Shown here one piece after another: positions 11,628 through 25,900 of a DNA stretch of 64,000 bases. The notes beneath the pieces were generated by a model. That model made no database searches, had not been told where the DNA came from, and saw nothing but the letters and a program-made list of their open reading frames with translations. Both the position numbers and the translations under genes were made by a program. The stretch comes from Auanema rhodensis (taxonomy: Eukaryota > Nematoda > Chromadorea > Rhabditida > Rhabditidae): the NCBI GenBank assembly GCA_964057225.1, contig OZ059900.1, positions 25,435,638-25,499,637 of the forward strand. The letters run 5' to 3'. Each line of letters starts with the position of its first letter. Position 1 is the stretch's first letter.

Positions 11628-14361
11628 GCTAGGTTTCATTGACATTGCATGAGTTTGAACACATGAAATCGTAAGTCAAAACCTTGTTTACAGCGAAATT
11701 TCCAAAAACTGGTTTTCCAGCATAATAAAATATTTCTCATGGGAAAAACTGTGTTTTTGTATTTTTCTAGTGTTCAGCATGTAAAATGCTTCATTTTAGT
11801 ATGTAACACACTGAAATTTGTTGCATTTGACGACTCATATGAACAAAAATCGATTTAATCAATATTAGCCATAAGGGGCGTGCCCTCAGAATATGCTAAT
11901 TTCTTTATTTTTCTAACCCCTGTTTTTTGTCGTGAAAGTGGAACTAGACGTTGTACGAACAATTTTGAGCTAGGTTTCATTGACATTGCATGAGTTTGAA
12001 CACATGAAATCGTAAGTCAAAACCTTGTTTACAGCGAAATTTCCAAAAACTGGTTTTCCAGCATAATAAAATATTTCTCATGGGAAATACTGTGTTTTTG
12101 TATTTTTCTAGTGTTCAGCATGTAAAATGCTTCATTTTAGTATGTAACACGCTGAAATTCGTTGCATTTGACGACTCATATGAACAAAAATCGATTTAAT
12201 CAATATTAGCCATAAGGGGCGTGCCCTCAGAATATGCTAATTTCCTTAATTTTCTAACCCCTGTTTTTTTGTCGTGAAAGTGGAACTAGACGTTCTACGA
12301 ACAATTTTGAGCTAGGTTTCATTGACATTGCATGAGTTTGAACACATGAAATCGTAAGTCAAAACCTTGTTTACAGCGAAATTTCCAAAAACTGGTTTTC
12401 CAGCATAATAAAATATTTCTCATGGGAAATACTGTGTTTTTGTATTTTTCTAGTGTTCAGCATGTAAAATGCTTCATTTTAGTATGTAACACGCTGAAAT
12501 TCGTTGCATTTGACGACTCATATGAACAAAAATCGATTTAATCAATATTAGCCATAAGGGGCGTGCCCTCAGAATATGCTAATTTCCTTAATTTTCTAAC
12601 CCCTGTTTTTTTGTCGTGAAAGTGGAACTAGACGTTGTACGAACAATTTTGAGCTAGGTTTCATTGACATTGCATGAGTTTGAACACATGAAATCGTAAG
12701 TCAAAACCTTGTTTACAGCGAAATTTCCAAAAACTGGTTTTCCAGCATAATAAAATATTTCTCATGGGAAATACTGTGTTTTTGTATTTTTCTAGTGTTC
12801 AGCATGTAAAATGCTTCATTTTAGTATGTAACACGCTGAAATTCGTTGCATTTGACGACTCATATGAACAAAAATCGATTTAATCAATATTAGCCATAAG
12901 GGGCGTGCCCTCAGAATATGCTAATTTCCTTAATTTTCTAACCCCTGTTTTTTTGTCGTGAAAGTGGAACTAGACGTTCTACGAACAATTTTGAGCTAGG
13001 TTTCATTGACATTGCATGAGTTTGAACACATGAAATCGTAAGTCAAAACCTTGTTTACAGCGAAATTTCCAAAAACTGGTTTTCCAGCATAATAAAATAT
13101 TTCTCATGGGAAAAACTGTGTTTTTGTATTTTTCTAGTGTTCAGCATGTAAAATGCTTCATTTTAGTATGTAACACACTGAAATTTGTTGCATTTGACGA
13201 CTCATATGAACAAAAATCGATTTAATCAATATTAGCCATAAGGGGCGTGCCCTCAGAATATGCTAATTTCTTTATTTTTCTAACCCCTGTTTTTTGTCGT
13301 GAAAGTGGAACTAGACGTTGTACGAACAATTTTGAGCTAGGTTTCATTGACATTGCATGAGTTTGAACACATGAAATCGTAAGTCAAAACCTTGTTTACA
13401 GCGAAATTTCCAAAAACTGGTTTTCCAGCATAATAAAATATTTCTCATGGGAAATACTGTGTTTTTGTATTTTTCTAGTGTTCAGCATGTAAAATGCTTC
13501 ATTTTAGTATGTAACACGCTGAAATTCGTTGCATTTGACGACTCATATGAACAAAAATCGATTTAATCAATATTAGCCATAAGGGGCGTGCCCTCAGAAT
13601 ATGCTAATTTCCTTAATTTTCTAACCCCTGTTTTTTTGTCGTGAAAGTGGAACTAGACGTTCTACGAACAATTTTGAGCTAGGTTTCATTGACATTGCAT
13701 GAGTTTGAACACATGAAATCGTAAGTCAAAACCTTGTTTACAGCGAAATTTCCAAAAACTGGTTTTCCAGCATAATAAAATATTTCTCATGGGAAATACT
13801 GTGTTTTTGTATTTTTCTAGTGTTCAGCATGTAAAATGCTTCATTTTAGTATGTAACACGCTGAAATTCGTTGCATTTGACGACTCATATGAACAAAAAT
13901 CGATTTAATCAATATTAGCCATAAGGGGCGTGCCCTCAGAATATGCTAATTTCCTTAATTTTCTAACCCCTGTTTTTTTGTCGTGAAAGTGGAACTAGAC
14001 GTTGTACGAACAATTTTGAGCTAGGTTTCATTGACATTGCATGAGTTTGAACACATGAAATCGTAAGTCAAAACCTTGTTTACAGCGAAATTTCCAAAAA
14101 CTGGTTTTCCAGCATAATAAAATATTTCTCATGGGAAATACTGTGTTTTTGTATTTTTCTAGTGTTCAGCATGTAAAATGCTTCATTTTAGTATGTAACA
14201 CGCTGAAATTCGTTGCATTTGACGACTCATATGAACAAAAATCGATTTAATCAATATTAGCCATAAGGGGCGTGCCCTCAGAATATGCTAATTTCCTTAA
14301 TTTTCTAACCCCTGTTTTTTTGTCGTGAAAGTGGAACTAGACGTTGTACGAACAATTTTGA
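11628..14361 (+). repeat. Two 4-monomer units headed by 341-bp hx monomers
   Basis: Short hx monomers (A120, A183, T192, C277T, A281T, 6-T run) start at 11628 and 12995, 1367 bp apart. Each is followed by three nearly reference monomers. The G327C marker (GTTCTACG) is found at the ends of the monomers starting at 11969, 12311+342 = 12653 and 13336. The unit looks like a shortened form of the 8-mer with its i/T10/d/e part lost. An i monomer at 14362 with GTTGTG in place of GTCGTG closes the domain. Confidence 0.78.
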
Positions 14362-15045
14362 GCTAGGTTTCATTGACATTGCATGAGTTTGAACACATGA
14401 AATCGTAAGTCAAAACCTTGTTTACAGCGAAATTTCCAAAAACTGGTTTTCCAGCATAATAAAATATTTCTCATGGGAAATACTGTGTTTTTGTATTTTT
14501 CTAGTGTTCAGCATGTAAGATGCTTTATTTTAGTATGTAACACGCTGAAATTCGTTGCATTTGACGACTCATATGAACAAAAATCGATTTAATCAATATT
14601 AGCCATAAGGGGCGTGCCCTCAGAATATGCTAATTTCCTTAATTTTCTAACCCCTGTTTTTTTGTTGTGAAAGTGGAACTAGACGTTGTACGAACAATTT
14701 TGAGCTAGGTTTCATTGACATTGCATGAGTTTGAACACATGAAATCGTAAGTCAAAACCTTGTTTACAGCGAAATTTCCAAAAACTGGTTTTCCAGCATA
14801 ATAAAATATTTCTCAAGGGAAAAACTGTGTTTTTATATTTTTCTAGTGTTCAGCATGTGAAATGCTTTATTTTAGTATGTAACACGCTGAAATTTGTTGC
14901 ATTTGACGACTCATATGAACAAAAATCGATTTAATCAATATTAGCCATAAGGGGCGTGCCCTCAGAATATGCTAATTTCCTTAATTTTCTAACCCCTGTT
15001 TTTTTGTCGTGAAAGTGGAACTAGACGTTGTACGAACAATTTTGA

Positions 15046-17782
15046 GCTAGGTTTCATTGACATTGCATCAGTTTGAACACATGAAATCGTAAGTCAAAAC
15101 CTTGTTTACAGCGAAATTTCCAAAAACTGGTTTTCCAGCATAATAAAATATTTCTCATGGGAAATACTGTGTTTTTGTATTTTTCTAGTGTTCAGCATGT
15201 AAAATGCTTCATTTTAGTATGTAACACGCTGAAATTCGTTGCATTTGACGACTCATATGAACAAAAATCGATTTAATCAATATTAGCCATAAGGGGCGTG
15301 CCCTCAGAATATGCTAATTTCCTTAATTTTCTAACCCCTGTTTTTTTGTCGTGAAAGTGGAACTAGACGTTCTACGAACAATTTTGAGCTAGGTTTCATT
15401 GACATTGCATGAGTTTGAACACATGAAATCGTAAGTCAAAACCTTGTTTACAGCGAAATTTCCAAAAACTGGTTTTCCAGCATAATAAAATATTTCTCAT
15501 GGGAAAAACTGTGTTTTTGTATTTTTCTAGTGTTCAGCATGTAAAATGCTTCATTTTAGTATGTAACACACTGAAATTTGTTGCATTTGACGACTCATAT
15601 GAACAAAAATCGATTTAATCAATATTAGCCATAAGGGGCGTGCCCTCAGAATATGCTAATTTCCTTAATTTTCTAACCCCTGTTTTTTTGTCGTGAAAGT
15701 GGAACTAGACGTTGTACGAACAATTTTGAGCTAGGTTTCATTGACATTGCATGAGTTTGAACACATGAAATCGTAAGTCAAAACCTTGTTTACAGCGAAA
15801 TTTCCAAAAACTGGTTTTCCAGCATAATAAAATATTTCTCAAGGGAAAAACTGTGTTTTTATATTTTTCTAGTGTTCAGCATGTGAAATGCTTTATTTTA
15901 GTATGTAACACGCTGAAATTTGTTGCATTTGACGACTCATATGAACAAAAATCGATTTAATCAATATTAGCCATAACGGGCGTGCCCTCAGAATATGCTA
16001 ATTTCCTTAATTTTCTAACCCCTGTTTTTTTGTCGTGAAAGTGGAACTAGACGTTGTACGAACAATTTTGAGCTAGGTTTCATTGACATTGCATGAGTTT
16101 GAACACATGAAATCGTAAGTCAAAACCTTGTTTACAGCGAAATTTCCAAAAACTGGTTTTCCAGCATAATACAATATTTCTCATGGGAAATACTGTGTTT
16201 TTGTATTTTTCTAGTGTTCAGAATGTAGAATGCTTCATTTTAGTATGTAACACGCTGAAATTCGTTGCATTTGACGACTCATATGAACAAAAATCGATGT
16301 AATCAATATTAGCCATAAGGGGCGTGCCCTCAGAATATGCTAATTTCCTTAATTTTCTAACCCCTGTTTTTTTGTCGTGAAAGTGGAACTAGACGTTGTA
16401 CGAACAATTTTGAGCTAGGTTTCATTGACATTGCATCAGTTTGAACACATGAAATCGTAAGTCAAAACCTTGTTTACAGCGAAATTTCCAAAAACTGGTT
16501 TTCCAGCATAATAAAATATTTCTCAAGGGAAAAACTGTGTTTTTATATTTTTCTAGTGTTCAGCATGTGAAATGCTTCATTTTAGTATGTAACACGCTGA
16601 AATTTGTTGCATTTGACGACTCATATGAACAAAAATCGATTTAATCAATATTAGCCATAAGGGGCGTGCCCTCAGAATATGCTAATTTCCTTAATTTTCT
16701 AACCCCTGTTTTTTTGTCGTGAAAGTGGAACTAGACGTTGTACGAACAATTTTGAGCTAGGTTTCATTGACATTGCATGAGTTTGAACACATGAAATCGT
16801 AAGTCAAAACCTTGTTTACAGCGAAATTTCCAAAAACTGGTTTTCCAGCATAATAAAATATTTCTCATGGGAAATACTGTGTTTTTGTATTTTTCTAGTG
16901 TTCAGAATGTAGAATGCTTCATTTTAGTATGTAACACGCTGAAATTCGTTGCATTTGACGACTCATATGAACAAAAATCGATTTAATCAATATTAGCCAT
17001 AAGGGGCGTGCCCTCAGAATATGCTAATTTCCTTAATTTTCTAACCCCTGTTTTTTTGTCGTGAAAGTGGAACTAGACGTTGTACGAACAATTTTGAGCT
17101 AGGTTTCATTGACATTGCATGAGTTTGAACACATGAAATCGTAAGTCAAAACCTTGTTTACAGCGAAATTTCCAAAAACTGGTTTTCCAGCATAATAAAA
17201 TATTTCTCATGGGAAAAACTGTGTTTTTGTATTTTTCTAGTGTTCAGCATGTAAAATGCTTCATTTTAGTATGTAACACGCTGAAATTCGTTGCATTTGA
17301 CGACTCATATGAACAAAAATCGATTTAATCAATATTAGCCATAAGGGGCGTGCCCTCAGAATATGCTAATTTCCTTAATTTTCTAACCCCTGTTTTTTTG
17401 TCGTGAAAGTGGAACTAGACGTTGTACGAACAATTTTGAGCTAGGTTTCATTGACATTGCATGAGTTTGAACACATGAAATCGTAAGTCAAAACCTTGTT
17501 TACAGCGAAATTTCCAAAAACTGGTTTTCCAGCATAATAAAATATTTCTCATGGGAAATACTGTGTTTTTGTATTTTTCTAGTGTTCAGCATGTAAAATG
17601 CTTCATTTTAGTATGTAACACGCTGAAATTCGTTGCATTTGACGACTCATATGAACAAAAATCGATTTAATCAATATTAGCCATAAGGGGCGTGCACCTC
17701 AGAATATGCTAATTTCCTTAATTTTCTAACCCCTGTTTTTTTGTCGTGAAAGTGGAACTAGACGTTGTACGAACAATTTTGA
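15046..17782 (+). repeat. 8-monomer block X, copy 1
   Basis: Order: C-a ending in GTTCTACG (15046), hx (15388), f with ATAACGGG (15730), g with ATACAAT and GATGTAATC (16072), Cf' (16414), g (16756), h (17098) and a+ (17440, 343 bp). The same rare combination occurs at 38989 and 42753 and, disturbed, at 29413, so the block was copied over more than 20 kb. Confidence 0.85.
17440..17782 (+). repeat. Type example of the 343-bp a+ monomer (one A inserted)
   Basis: One A is inserted after monomer position 256, turning GCGTGCCCTC into GCGTGCACCTC. The insertion makes a GTGCAC palindrome (ApaLI site) and interrupts the GGGC/GCCC dyad at 249-258. Ten monomers carry it: starts 17440, 19835, 23598, 41383, 41726, 45146, 45489, 46858, 48569 and 51306. 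All lie between 17.4 and 51.7 kb, so it is probably a single event spread by HOR amplification. Confidence 0.93.
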
Positions 17783-19834
17783 GCTAGGTTTCATTGACAT
17801 TGCATGAGTTTGAACACATGAAATCGTAAGTCAAAACCTTGTTTACAGCGAAATTTCCAAAAACTGGTTTTCCAGCATAATAAAATATTTCTCATGGGAA
17901 ATACTGTGTTTTTGTATTTTTCTAGTGTTCAGCATGTAAAATGCTTCATTTTAGTATGTAACACGCTGAAATTCGTTGCATTTGACGACTCATATGAACA
18001 AAAATCGATGTAATCAATATTAGCCATAAGGGGCGTGCCCTCAGAATATGCTAATTTCCTTAATTTTCTAACCCCTGTTTTTTTGTCGTGAAAGTGGAAC
18101 TAGACGTTGTACGAACAATTTTGAGCTAGGTTTCATTGACATTGCATCAGTTTGAACACATGAAATCGTAAGTCAAAACCTTGTTTACAGCGAAATTTCC
18201 AAAAACTGGTTTTCCAGCATAATAAAATATTTCTCAAGGGAAAAACTGTGTTTTTATATTTTTCTAGTGTTCAGCATGTGAAATGCTTCATTTTAGTATG
18301 TAACACGCTGAAATTTGTTGCATTTGACGACTCATATGAACAAAAATCGATTTAATCAATATTAGCCATAAGGGGCGTGCCCTCAGAATATGCTAATTTC
18401 CTTAATTTTCTAACCCCTGTTTTTTTGTCGTGAAAGTGGAACTAGACGTTGTACGAACAATTTTGAGCTAGGTTTCATTGACATTGCATGAGTTTGAACA
18501 CATGAAATCGTGAGTCAAAACCTTGTTTACAGCGAAATTTCCAAAAACTGGTTTTCCAGCATAATAAAATATTTCTCATGGGAAATACTGTGTTTTTGTA
18601 TTTTTCTAGTGTTCAGAATGTAGAATGCTTCATTTTAGTATAAAACACGCTGAAATTCGTTGCATTTGACGACTCATATGAACAAAAATCGATGTAATCA
18701 ATATTAGCCATAAGGGGCGTGCCCTCAGAATATGCTAATTTCCTTAATTTTCTAACCCCTGTTTTTTTGTCGTGAAAGTGGAACTAGACGTTGTACGAAC
18801 AATTTTGAGCTAGGTTTCATTGACATTGCATCAGTTTGAACACATGAAATCGTAAGTCAAAACCTTGTTTACAGCGAAATTTCCAAAAACTGGTTTTCCA
18901 GCATAATAAAATATTTCTCAAGGGAAAAACTGTGTTTTTATATTTTTCTAGTGTTCAGCATGTGAAATGCTTCATTTTAGTATGTAACACGCTGAAATTT
19001 GTTGCATTTGACGACTCATATGAACAAAAATCGATTTAATCAATATTAGCCATAAGGGGCGTGCCCTCAGAATATGCTAATTTCCTTAATTTTCTAACCC
19101 CTGTTTTTTTGTCGTGAAAGTGGAACTAGACGTTGTACGAACAATTTTGAGCTAGGTTTCATTGACATTGCATGAGTTTGAACACATGAAATCGTAAGTC
19201 AAAACCTTGTTTACAGCGAAATTTCCAAAAACTGGTTTTCCAGCATAATAAAATATTTCTCATGGGAAATACTGTGTTTTTGTATTTTTCTAGTGTTCAG
19301 AATGTAGAATGCTTCATTTTAGTATGTAACACGCTGAAATTCGTTGCATTTGACGACTCATATGAACAAAAATCGATTTAATCAATATTAGCCATAAGGG
19401 GCGTGCCCTCAGAATATGCTAATTTCCTTAATTTTCTAACCCCTGTTTTTTTGTCGTGAAAGTGGAACTAGACGTTGTACGAACAATTTTGAGCTAGGTT
19501 TCATTGACATTGCATGAGTTTGAACACATGAAATCGTAAGTCAAAACCTTGTTTACAGCGAAATTTCCAAAAACTGGTTTTCCAGCATAATAAAATATTT
19601 CTCATGGGAAAAACTGTGTTTTTGTATTTTTCTAGTGTTCAGCATGTAAAATGCTTCATTTTAGTATGTAACACGCTGAAATTCGTTGCATTTGACGACT
19701 CATATGAACAAAAATCGATTTAATCAATATTAGCCATAAGGGGCGTGCCCTCAGAATATGCTAATTTCCTTAATTTTCTAACCCCTGTTTTTTTGTCGTG
19801 AAAGTGGAACTAGACGTTGTACGAACAATTTTGA
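17440..19834 (+). repeat. 7-monomer unit bounded by a+ monomers (2395 bp)
   Basis: Order: a+ (17440), a-gat (17783), Cf' (18125), g with GTGAG and ATAAAACAC plus gat (18467), Cf' (18809), g (19151) and h (19493). The next a+ starts at 19835, followed by a-gat and Cf' again, giving a 7-monomer period of 2395 bp (one inserted A). The repetition continues for only about three monomers, after which i and f classes take over. Confidence 0.72.
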
Positions 19835-22571
19835 GCTAGGTTTCATTGACATTGCATGAGTTTGAACACATGAAATCGTAAGTCAAAACCTTGTTTACAG
19901 CGAAATTTCCAAAAACTGGTTTTCCAGCATAATAAAATATTTCTCATGGGAAATACTGTGTTTTTGTATTTTTCTAGTGTTCAGCATGTAAAATGCTTCA
20001 TTTTAGTATGTAACACGCTGAAATTCGTTGCATTTGACGACTCATATGAACAAAAATCGATTTAATCAATATTAGCCATAAGGGGCGTGCACCTCAGAAT
20101 ATGCTAATTTCCTTAATTTTCTAACCCCTGTTTTTTTGTCGTGAAAGTGGAACTAGACGTTGTACGAACAATTTTGAGCTAGGTTTCATTGACATTGCAT
20201 GAGTTTGAACACATGAAATCGTAAGTCAAAACCTTGTTTACAGCGAAATTTCCAAAAACTGGTTTTCCAGCATAATAAAATATTTCTCATGGGAAATACT
20301 GTGTTTTTGTATTTTTCTAGTGTTCAGCATGTAAAATGCTTCATTTTAGTATGTAACACGCTGAAATTCGTTGCATTTGACGACTCATATGAACAAAAAT
20401 CGATGTAATCAATATTAGCCATAAGGGGCGTGCCCTCAGAATATGCTAATTTCCTTAATTTTCTAACCCCTGTTTTTTTGTCGTGAAAGTGGAACTAGAC
20501 GTTGTACGAACAATTTTGAGCTAGGTTTCATTGACATTGCATCAGTTTGAACACATGAAATCGTAAGTCAAAACCTTGTTTACAGCGAAATTTCCAAAAA
20601 CTGGTTTTCCAGCATAATAAAATATTTCTCAAGGGAAAAACTGTGTTTTTATATTTTTCTAGTGTTCAGCATGTGAAATGCTTCATTTTAGTATGTAACA
20701 CGCTGAAATTCGTTGCATTTGACGACTCATATGAACAAAAATCGATGTAATCAATATTAGCCATAAGGGGCGTGCCCTCAGAATATGCTAATTTCCTTAA
20801 TTTTCTAACCCCTGTTTTTTTGTCGTGAAAGTGGAACTAGACGTTGTACGAACAATTTTGAGCTAGGTTTCATTGACATTGCATGAGTTTGAACACATGA
20901 AATCGTGAGTCAAAACCTTGTTTACAGCGAAATTTCCAAAAACTGGTTTTCCAGCATAATAAAATATTTCTCATGGGAAATACTGTGTTTTTGTATTTTT
21001 CTAGTGTTCAGAATGTAGAATGCTTCATTTTAGTATAAAACACGCTGAAATTCGTTGCATTTGACGACTCATATGAACAAAAATCGATTTAATCAATATT
21101 AGCCATAAGGGGCGTGCCCTCAGAATATGCTAATTTCCTTAATTTTCTAACCCCTGTTTTTTTGTCGTGAAAGTGGAACTAGACGTTGTACGAACAATTT
21201 TGAGCTAGGTTTCATTGACATTGCATGAGTTTGAACACATGAAATCGTAAGTCAAAACCTTGTTTACAGCGAAATTTCCAAAAACTGGTTTTCCAGCATA
21301 ATAAAATATTTCTCATGGGAAAAACTGTGTTTTTGTATTTTTCTAGTGTTCAGCATGTAAAATGCTTCATTTTAGTATGTAACACGCTGAAATTCGTTGC
21401 ATTTGACGACTCATATGAACAAAAATCGATTTAATCAATATTAGCCATAAGGGGCGTGCCCTCAGAATATGCTAATTTCCTTAATTTTCTAACCCCTGTT
21501 TTTTTGTCGTGAAAGTGGAACTAGACGTTGTACGAACAATTTTGAGCTAGGTTTCATTGACATTGCATGAGTTTGAACACATGAAATCGTAAGTCAAAAC
21601 CTTGTTTACAGCGAAATTTCCAAAAACTGGTTTTCCAGCATAATAAAATATTTCTCATGGGAAATACTGTGTTTTTGTATTTTTCTAGTGTTCAGCATGT
21701 AAGATGCTTTATTTTAGTATGTAACACGCTGAAATTCGTTGCATTTGACGACTCATATGAACAAAAATCGATTTAATCAATATTAGCCATAAGGGGCGTG
21801 CCCTCAGAATATGCTAATTTCCTTAATTTTCTAACCCCTGTTTTTTTGTCGTGAAAGTGGAACTAGACGTTGTACGAACAATTTTGAGCTAGGTTTCATT
21901 GACATTGCATGAGTTTGAACACATGAAATCGTAAGTCAAAACCTTGTTTACAGCGAAATTTCCAAAAACTGGTTTTCCAGCATAATAAAATATTTCTCAA
22001 GGGAAAAACTGTGTTTTTATATTTTTCTAGTGTTCAGCATGTGAAATGCTTTATTTTAGTATGTAACACGCTGAAATTTGTTGCATTTGACGACTCATAT
22101 GAACAAAAATCGATTTAATCAATATTAGCCATAAGGGGCGTGCCCTCAGAATATGCTAATTTCCTTAATTTTCTAACCCCTGTTTTTTTGTCGTGAAAGT
22201 GGAACTAGACGTTGTACGAACAATTTTGAGCTAGGTTTCATTGACATTGCATCAGTTTGAACACATGAAATCGTAAGTCAAAACCTTGTTTACAGCGAAA
22301 TTTCCAAAAACTGGTTTTCCAGCATAATAAAATATTTCTCATGGGAAATACTGTGTTTTTGTATTTTTCTAGTGTTCAGCATGTAAAATGCTTCATTTTA
22401 GTATGTAACACGCTGAAATTCGTTGCATTTGACGACTCATATGAACAAAAATCGATTTAATCAATATTAGCCATAAGGGGCGTGCCCTCAGAATATGCTA
22501 ATTTCCTTAATTTTCTAACCCCTGTTTTTTTGTCGTGAAAGTGGAACTAGACGTTGTACGAACAATTTTGA
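19151..22571 (+). repeat. 10-monomer segment of an 11-monomer HOR, copy 1
   Basis: Order: g (19151), h (19493), a+ (19835), a-gat (20178), Cf' with restored TTCG plus gat (20520), g with GTGAG and ATAAAACAC (20862), h (21204), i (21546), f (21888) and C-a (22230). Every marker, including the inserted A and the unusual Cf'-gat monomer, recurs 3763 bp downstream. An f monomer at 22572 joins the two copies and completes the 11-monomer period. Confidence 0.9.
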
Positions 22572-22913
22572 GCTAGGTTTCATTGACATTGCATGAGTTT
22601 GAACACATGAAATCGTAAGTCAAAACCTTGTTTACAGCGAAATTTCCAAAAACTGGTTTTCCAGCATAATAAAATATTTCTCAAGGGAAAAACTGTGTTT
22701 TTATATTTTTCTAGTGTTCAGCATGTGAAATGCTTTATTTTAGTATGTAACACGCTGAAATTTGTTGCATTTGACGACTCATATGAACAAAAATCGATTT
22801 AATCAATATTAGCCATAAGGGGCGTGCCCTCAGAATATGCTAATTTCCTTAATTTTCTAACCCCTGTTTTTTTGTCGTGAAAGTGGAACTAGACGTTGTA
22901 CGAACAATTTTGA

Positions 22914-25900
22914 GCTAGGTTTCATTGACATTGCATGAGTTTGAACACATGAAATCGTAAGTCAAAACCTTGTTTACAGCGAAATTTCCAAAAACTGGTT
23001 TTCCAGCATAATAAAATATTTCTCATGGGAAATACTGTGTTTTTGTATTTTTCTAGTGTTCAGAATGTAGAATGCTTCATTTTAGTATGTAACACGCTGA
23101 AATTCGTTGCATTTGACGACTCATATGAACAAAAATCGATTTAATCAATATTAGCCATAAGGGGCGTGCCCTCAGAATATGCTAATTTCCTTAATTTTCT
23201 AACCCCTGTTTTTTTGTCGTGAAAGTGGAACTAGACGTTGTACGAACAATTTTGAGCTAGGTTTCATTGACATTGCATGAGTTTGAACACATGAAATCGT
23301 AAGTCAAAACCTTGTTTACAGCGAAATTTCCAAAAACTGGTTTTCCAGCATAATAAAATATTTCTCATGGGAAAAACTGTGTTTTTGTATTTTTCTAGTG
23401 TTCAGCATGTAAAATGCTTCATTTTAGTATGTAACACGCTGAAATTCGTTGCATTTGACGACTCATATGAACAAAAATCGATTTAATCAATATTAGCCAT
23501 AAGGGGCGTGCCCTCAGAATATGCTAATTTCCTTAATTTTCTAACCCCTGTTTTTTTGTCGTGAAAGTGGAACTAGACGTTGTACGAACAATTTTGAGCT
23601 AGGTTTCATTGACATTGCATGAGTTTGAACACATGAAATCGTAAGTCAAAACCTTGTTTACAGCGAAATTTCCAAAAACTGGTTTTCCAGCATAATAAAA
23701 TATTTCTCATGGGAAATACTGTGTTTTTGTATTTTTCTAGTGTTCAGCATGTAAAATGCTTCATTTTAGTATGTAACACGCTGAAATTCGTTGCATTTGA
23801 CGACTCATATGAACAAAAATCGATTTAATCAATATTAGCCATAAGGGGCGTGCACCTCAGAATATGCTAATTTCCTTAATTTTCTAACCCCTGTTTTTTT
23901 GTCGTGAAAGTGGAACTAGACGTTGTACGAACAATTTTGAGCTAGGTTTCATTGACATTGCATGAGTTTGAACACATGAAATCGTAAGTCAAAACCTTGT
24001 TTACAGCGAAATTTCCAAAAACTGGTTTTCCAGCATAATAAAATATTTCTCATGGGAAATACTGTGTTTTTGTATTTTTCTAGTGTTCAGCATGTAAAAT
24101 GCTTCATTTTAGTATGTAACACGCTGAAATTCGTTGCATTTGACGACTCATATGAACAAAAATCGATGTAATCAATATTAGCCATAAGGGGCGTGCCCTC
24201 AGAATATGCTAATTTCCTTAATTTTCTAACCCCTGTTTTTTTGTCGTGAAAGTGGAACTAGACGTTGTACGAACAATTTTGAGCTAGGTTTCATTGACAT
24301 TGCATCAGTTTGAACACATGAAATCGTAAGTCAAAACCTTGTTTACAGCGAAATTTCCAAAAACTGGTTTTCCAGCATAATAAAATATTTCTCAAGGGAA
24401 AAACTGTGTTTTTATATTTTTCTAGTGTTCAGCATGTGAAATGCTTCATTTTAGTATGTAACACGCTGAAATTCGTTGCATTTGACGACTCATATGAACA
24501 AAAATCGATGTAATCAATATTAGCCATAAGGGGCGTGCCCTCAGAATATGCTAATTTCCTTAATTTTCTAACCCCTGTTTTTTTGTCGTGAAAGTGGAAC
24601 TAGACGTTGTACGAACAATTTTGAGCTAGGTTTCATTGACATTGCATGAGTTTGAACACATGAAATCGTGAGTCAAAACCTTGTTTACAGCGAAATTTCC
24701 AAAAACTGGTTTTCCAGCATAATAAAATATTTCTCATGGGAAATACTGTGTTTTTGTATTTTTCTAGTGTTCAGAATGTAGAATGCTTCATTTTAGTATA
24801 AAACACGCTGAAATTCGTTGCATTTGACGACTCATATGAACAAAAATCGATTTAATCAATATTAGCCATAAGGGGCGTGCCCTCAGAATATGCTAATTTC
24901 CTTAATTTTCTAACCCCTGTTTTTTTGTCGTGAAAGTGGAACTAGACGTTGTACGAACAATTTTGAGCTAGGTTTCATTGACATTGCATGAGTTTGAACA
25001 CATGAAATCGTAAGTCAAAACCTTGTTTACAGCGAAATTTCCAAAAACTGGTTTTCCAGCATAATAAAATATTTCTCATGGGAAAAACTGTGTTTTTGTA
25101 TTTTTCTAGTGTTCAGCATGTAAAATGCTTCATTTTAGTATGTAACACGCTGAAATTCGTTGCATTTGACGACTCATATGAACAAAAATCGATTTAATCA
25201 ATATTAGCCATAAGGGGCGTGCCCTCAGAATATGCTAATTTCCTTAATTTTCTAACCCCTGTTTTTTTGTCGTGAAAGTGGAACTAGACGTTGTACGAAC
25301 AATTTTGAGCTAGGTTTCATTGACATTGCATGAGTTTGAACACATGAAATCGTAAGTCAAAACCTTGTTTACAGCGAAATTTCCAAAAACTGGTTTTCCA
25401 GCATAATAAAATATTTCTCATGGGAAATACTGTGTTTTTGTATTTTTCTAGTGTTCAGCATGTAAGATGCTTTATTTTAGTATGTAACACGCTGAAATTC
25501 GTTGCATTTGACGACTCATATGAACAAAAATCGATTTAATCAATATTAGCCATAAGGGGCGTGCCCTCAGAATATGCTAATTTCCTTAATTTTCTAACCC
25601 CTGTTTTTTTGTTGTGAAAGTGGAACTAGACGTTGTACGAACAATTTTGAGCTAGGTTTCATTGACATTGCATGAGTTTGAACACATGAAATCGTAAGTC
25701 AAAACCTTGTTTACAGCGAAATTTCCAAAAACTGGTTTTCCAGCATAATAAAATATTTCTCAAGGGAAAAACTGTGTTTTTATATTTTTCTAGTGTTCAG
25801 CATGTGAAATGCTTTATTTTAGTATGTAACACGCTGAAATTTGTTGCATTTGACGACTCATATGAACAAAAATCGATTTAATCAATATTAGCCATAAGGG

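Larger units (their letters stand above)
1..14703 (+). repeat. Array domain A: monomers 1-43, T10/d/e/a classes with 341-bp h monomers
   Basis: This domain is marked by C10T (ATTG preceded by TTTT), C35G (AACAGATG), C90G (TTTTGCAGC) and T228G or A231T near the ClaI site. The full f class (CTCAAGGG) and the g class (CAGAATGTAGAATG) are absent; the first f monomer starts at 14704. Order from base 1: a, T10, T10/d/gat hybrid, d, e, a, T10-gat, d, e, a, T10-gat, d, e-gat, truncated d, a, T10, a, short hx, a, a (8-T), i, T10-gat, d, e, a, short hx, a, a, i, T10-gat, d, e, a, a, short hx, a, a, a, short hx, a, a, a, i. The mixture of partially ordered 4- and 8-monomer units indicates repeated unequal exchange. 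Confidence 0.9.
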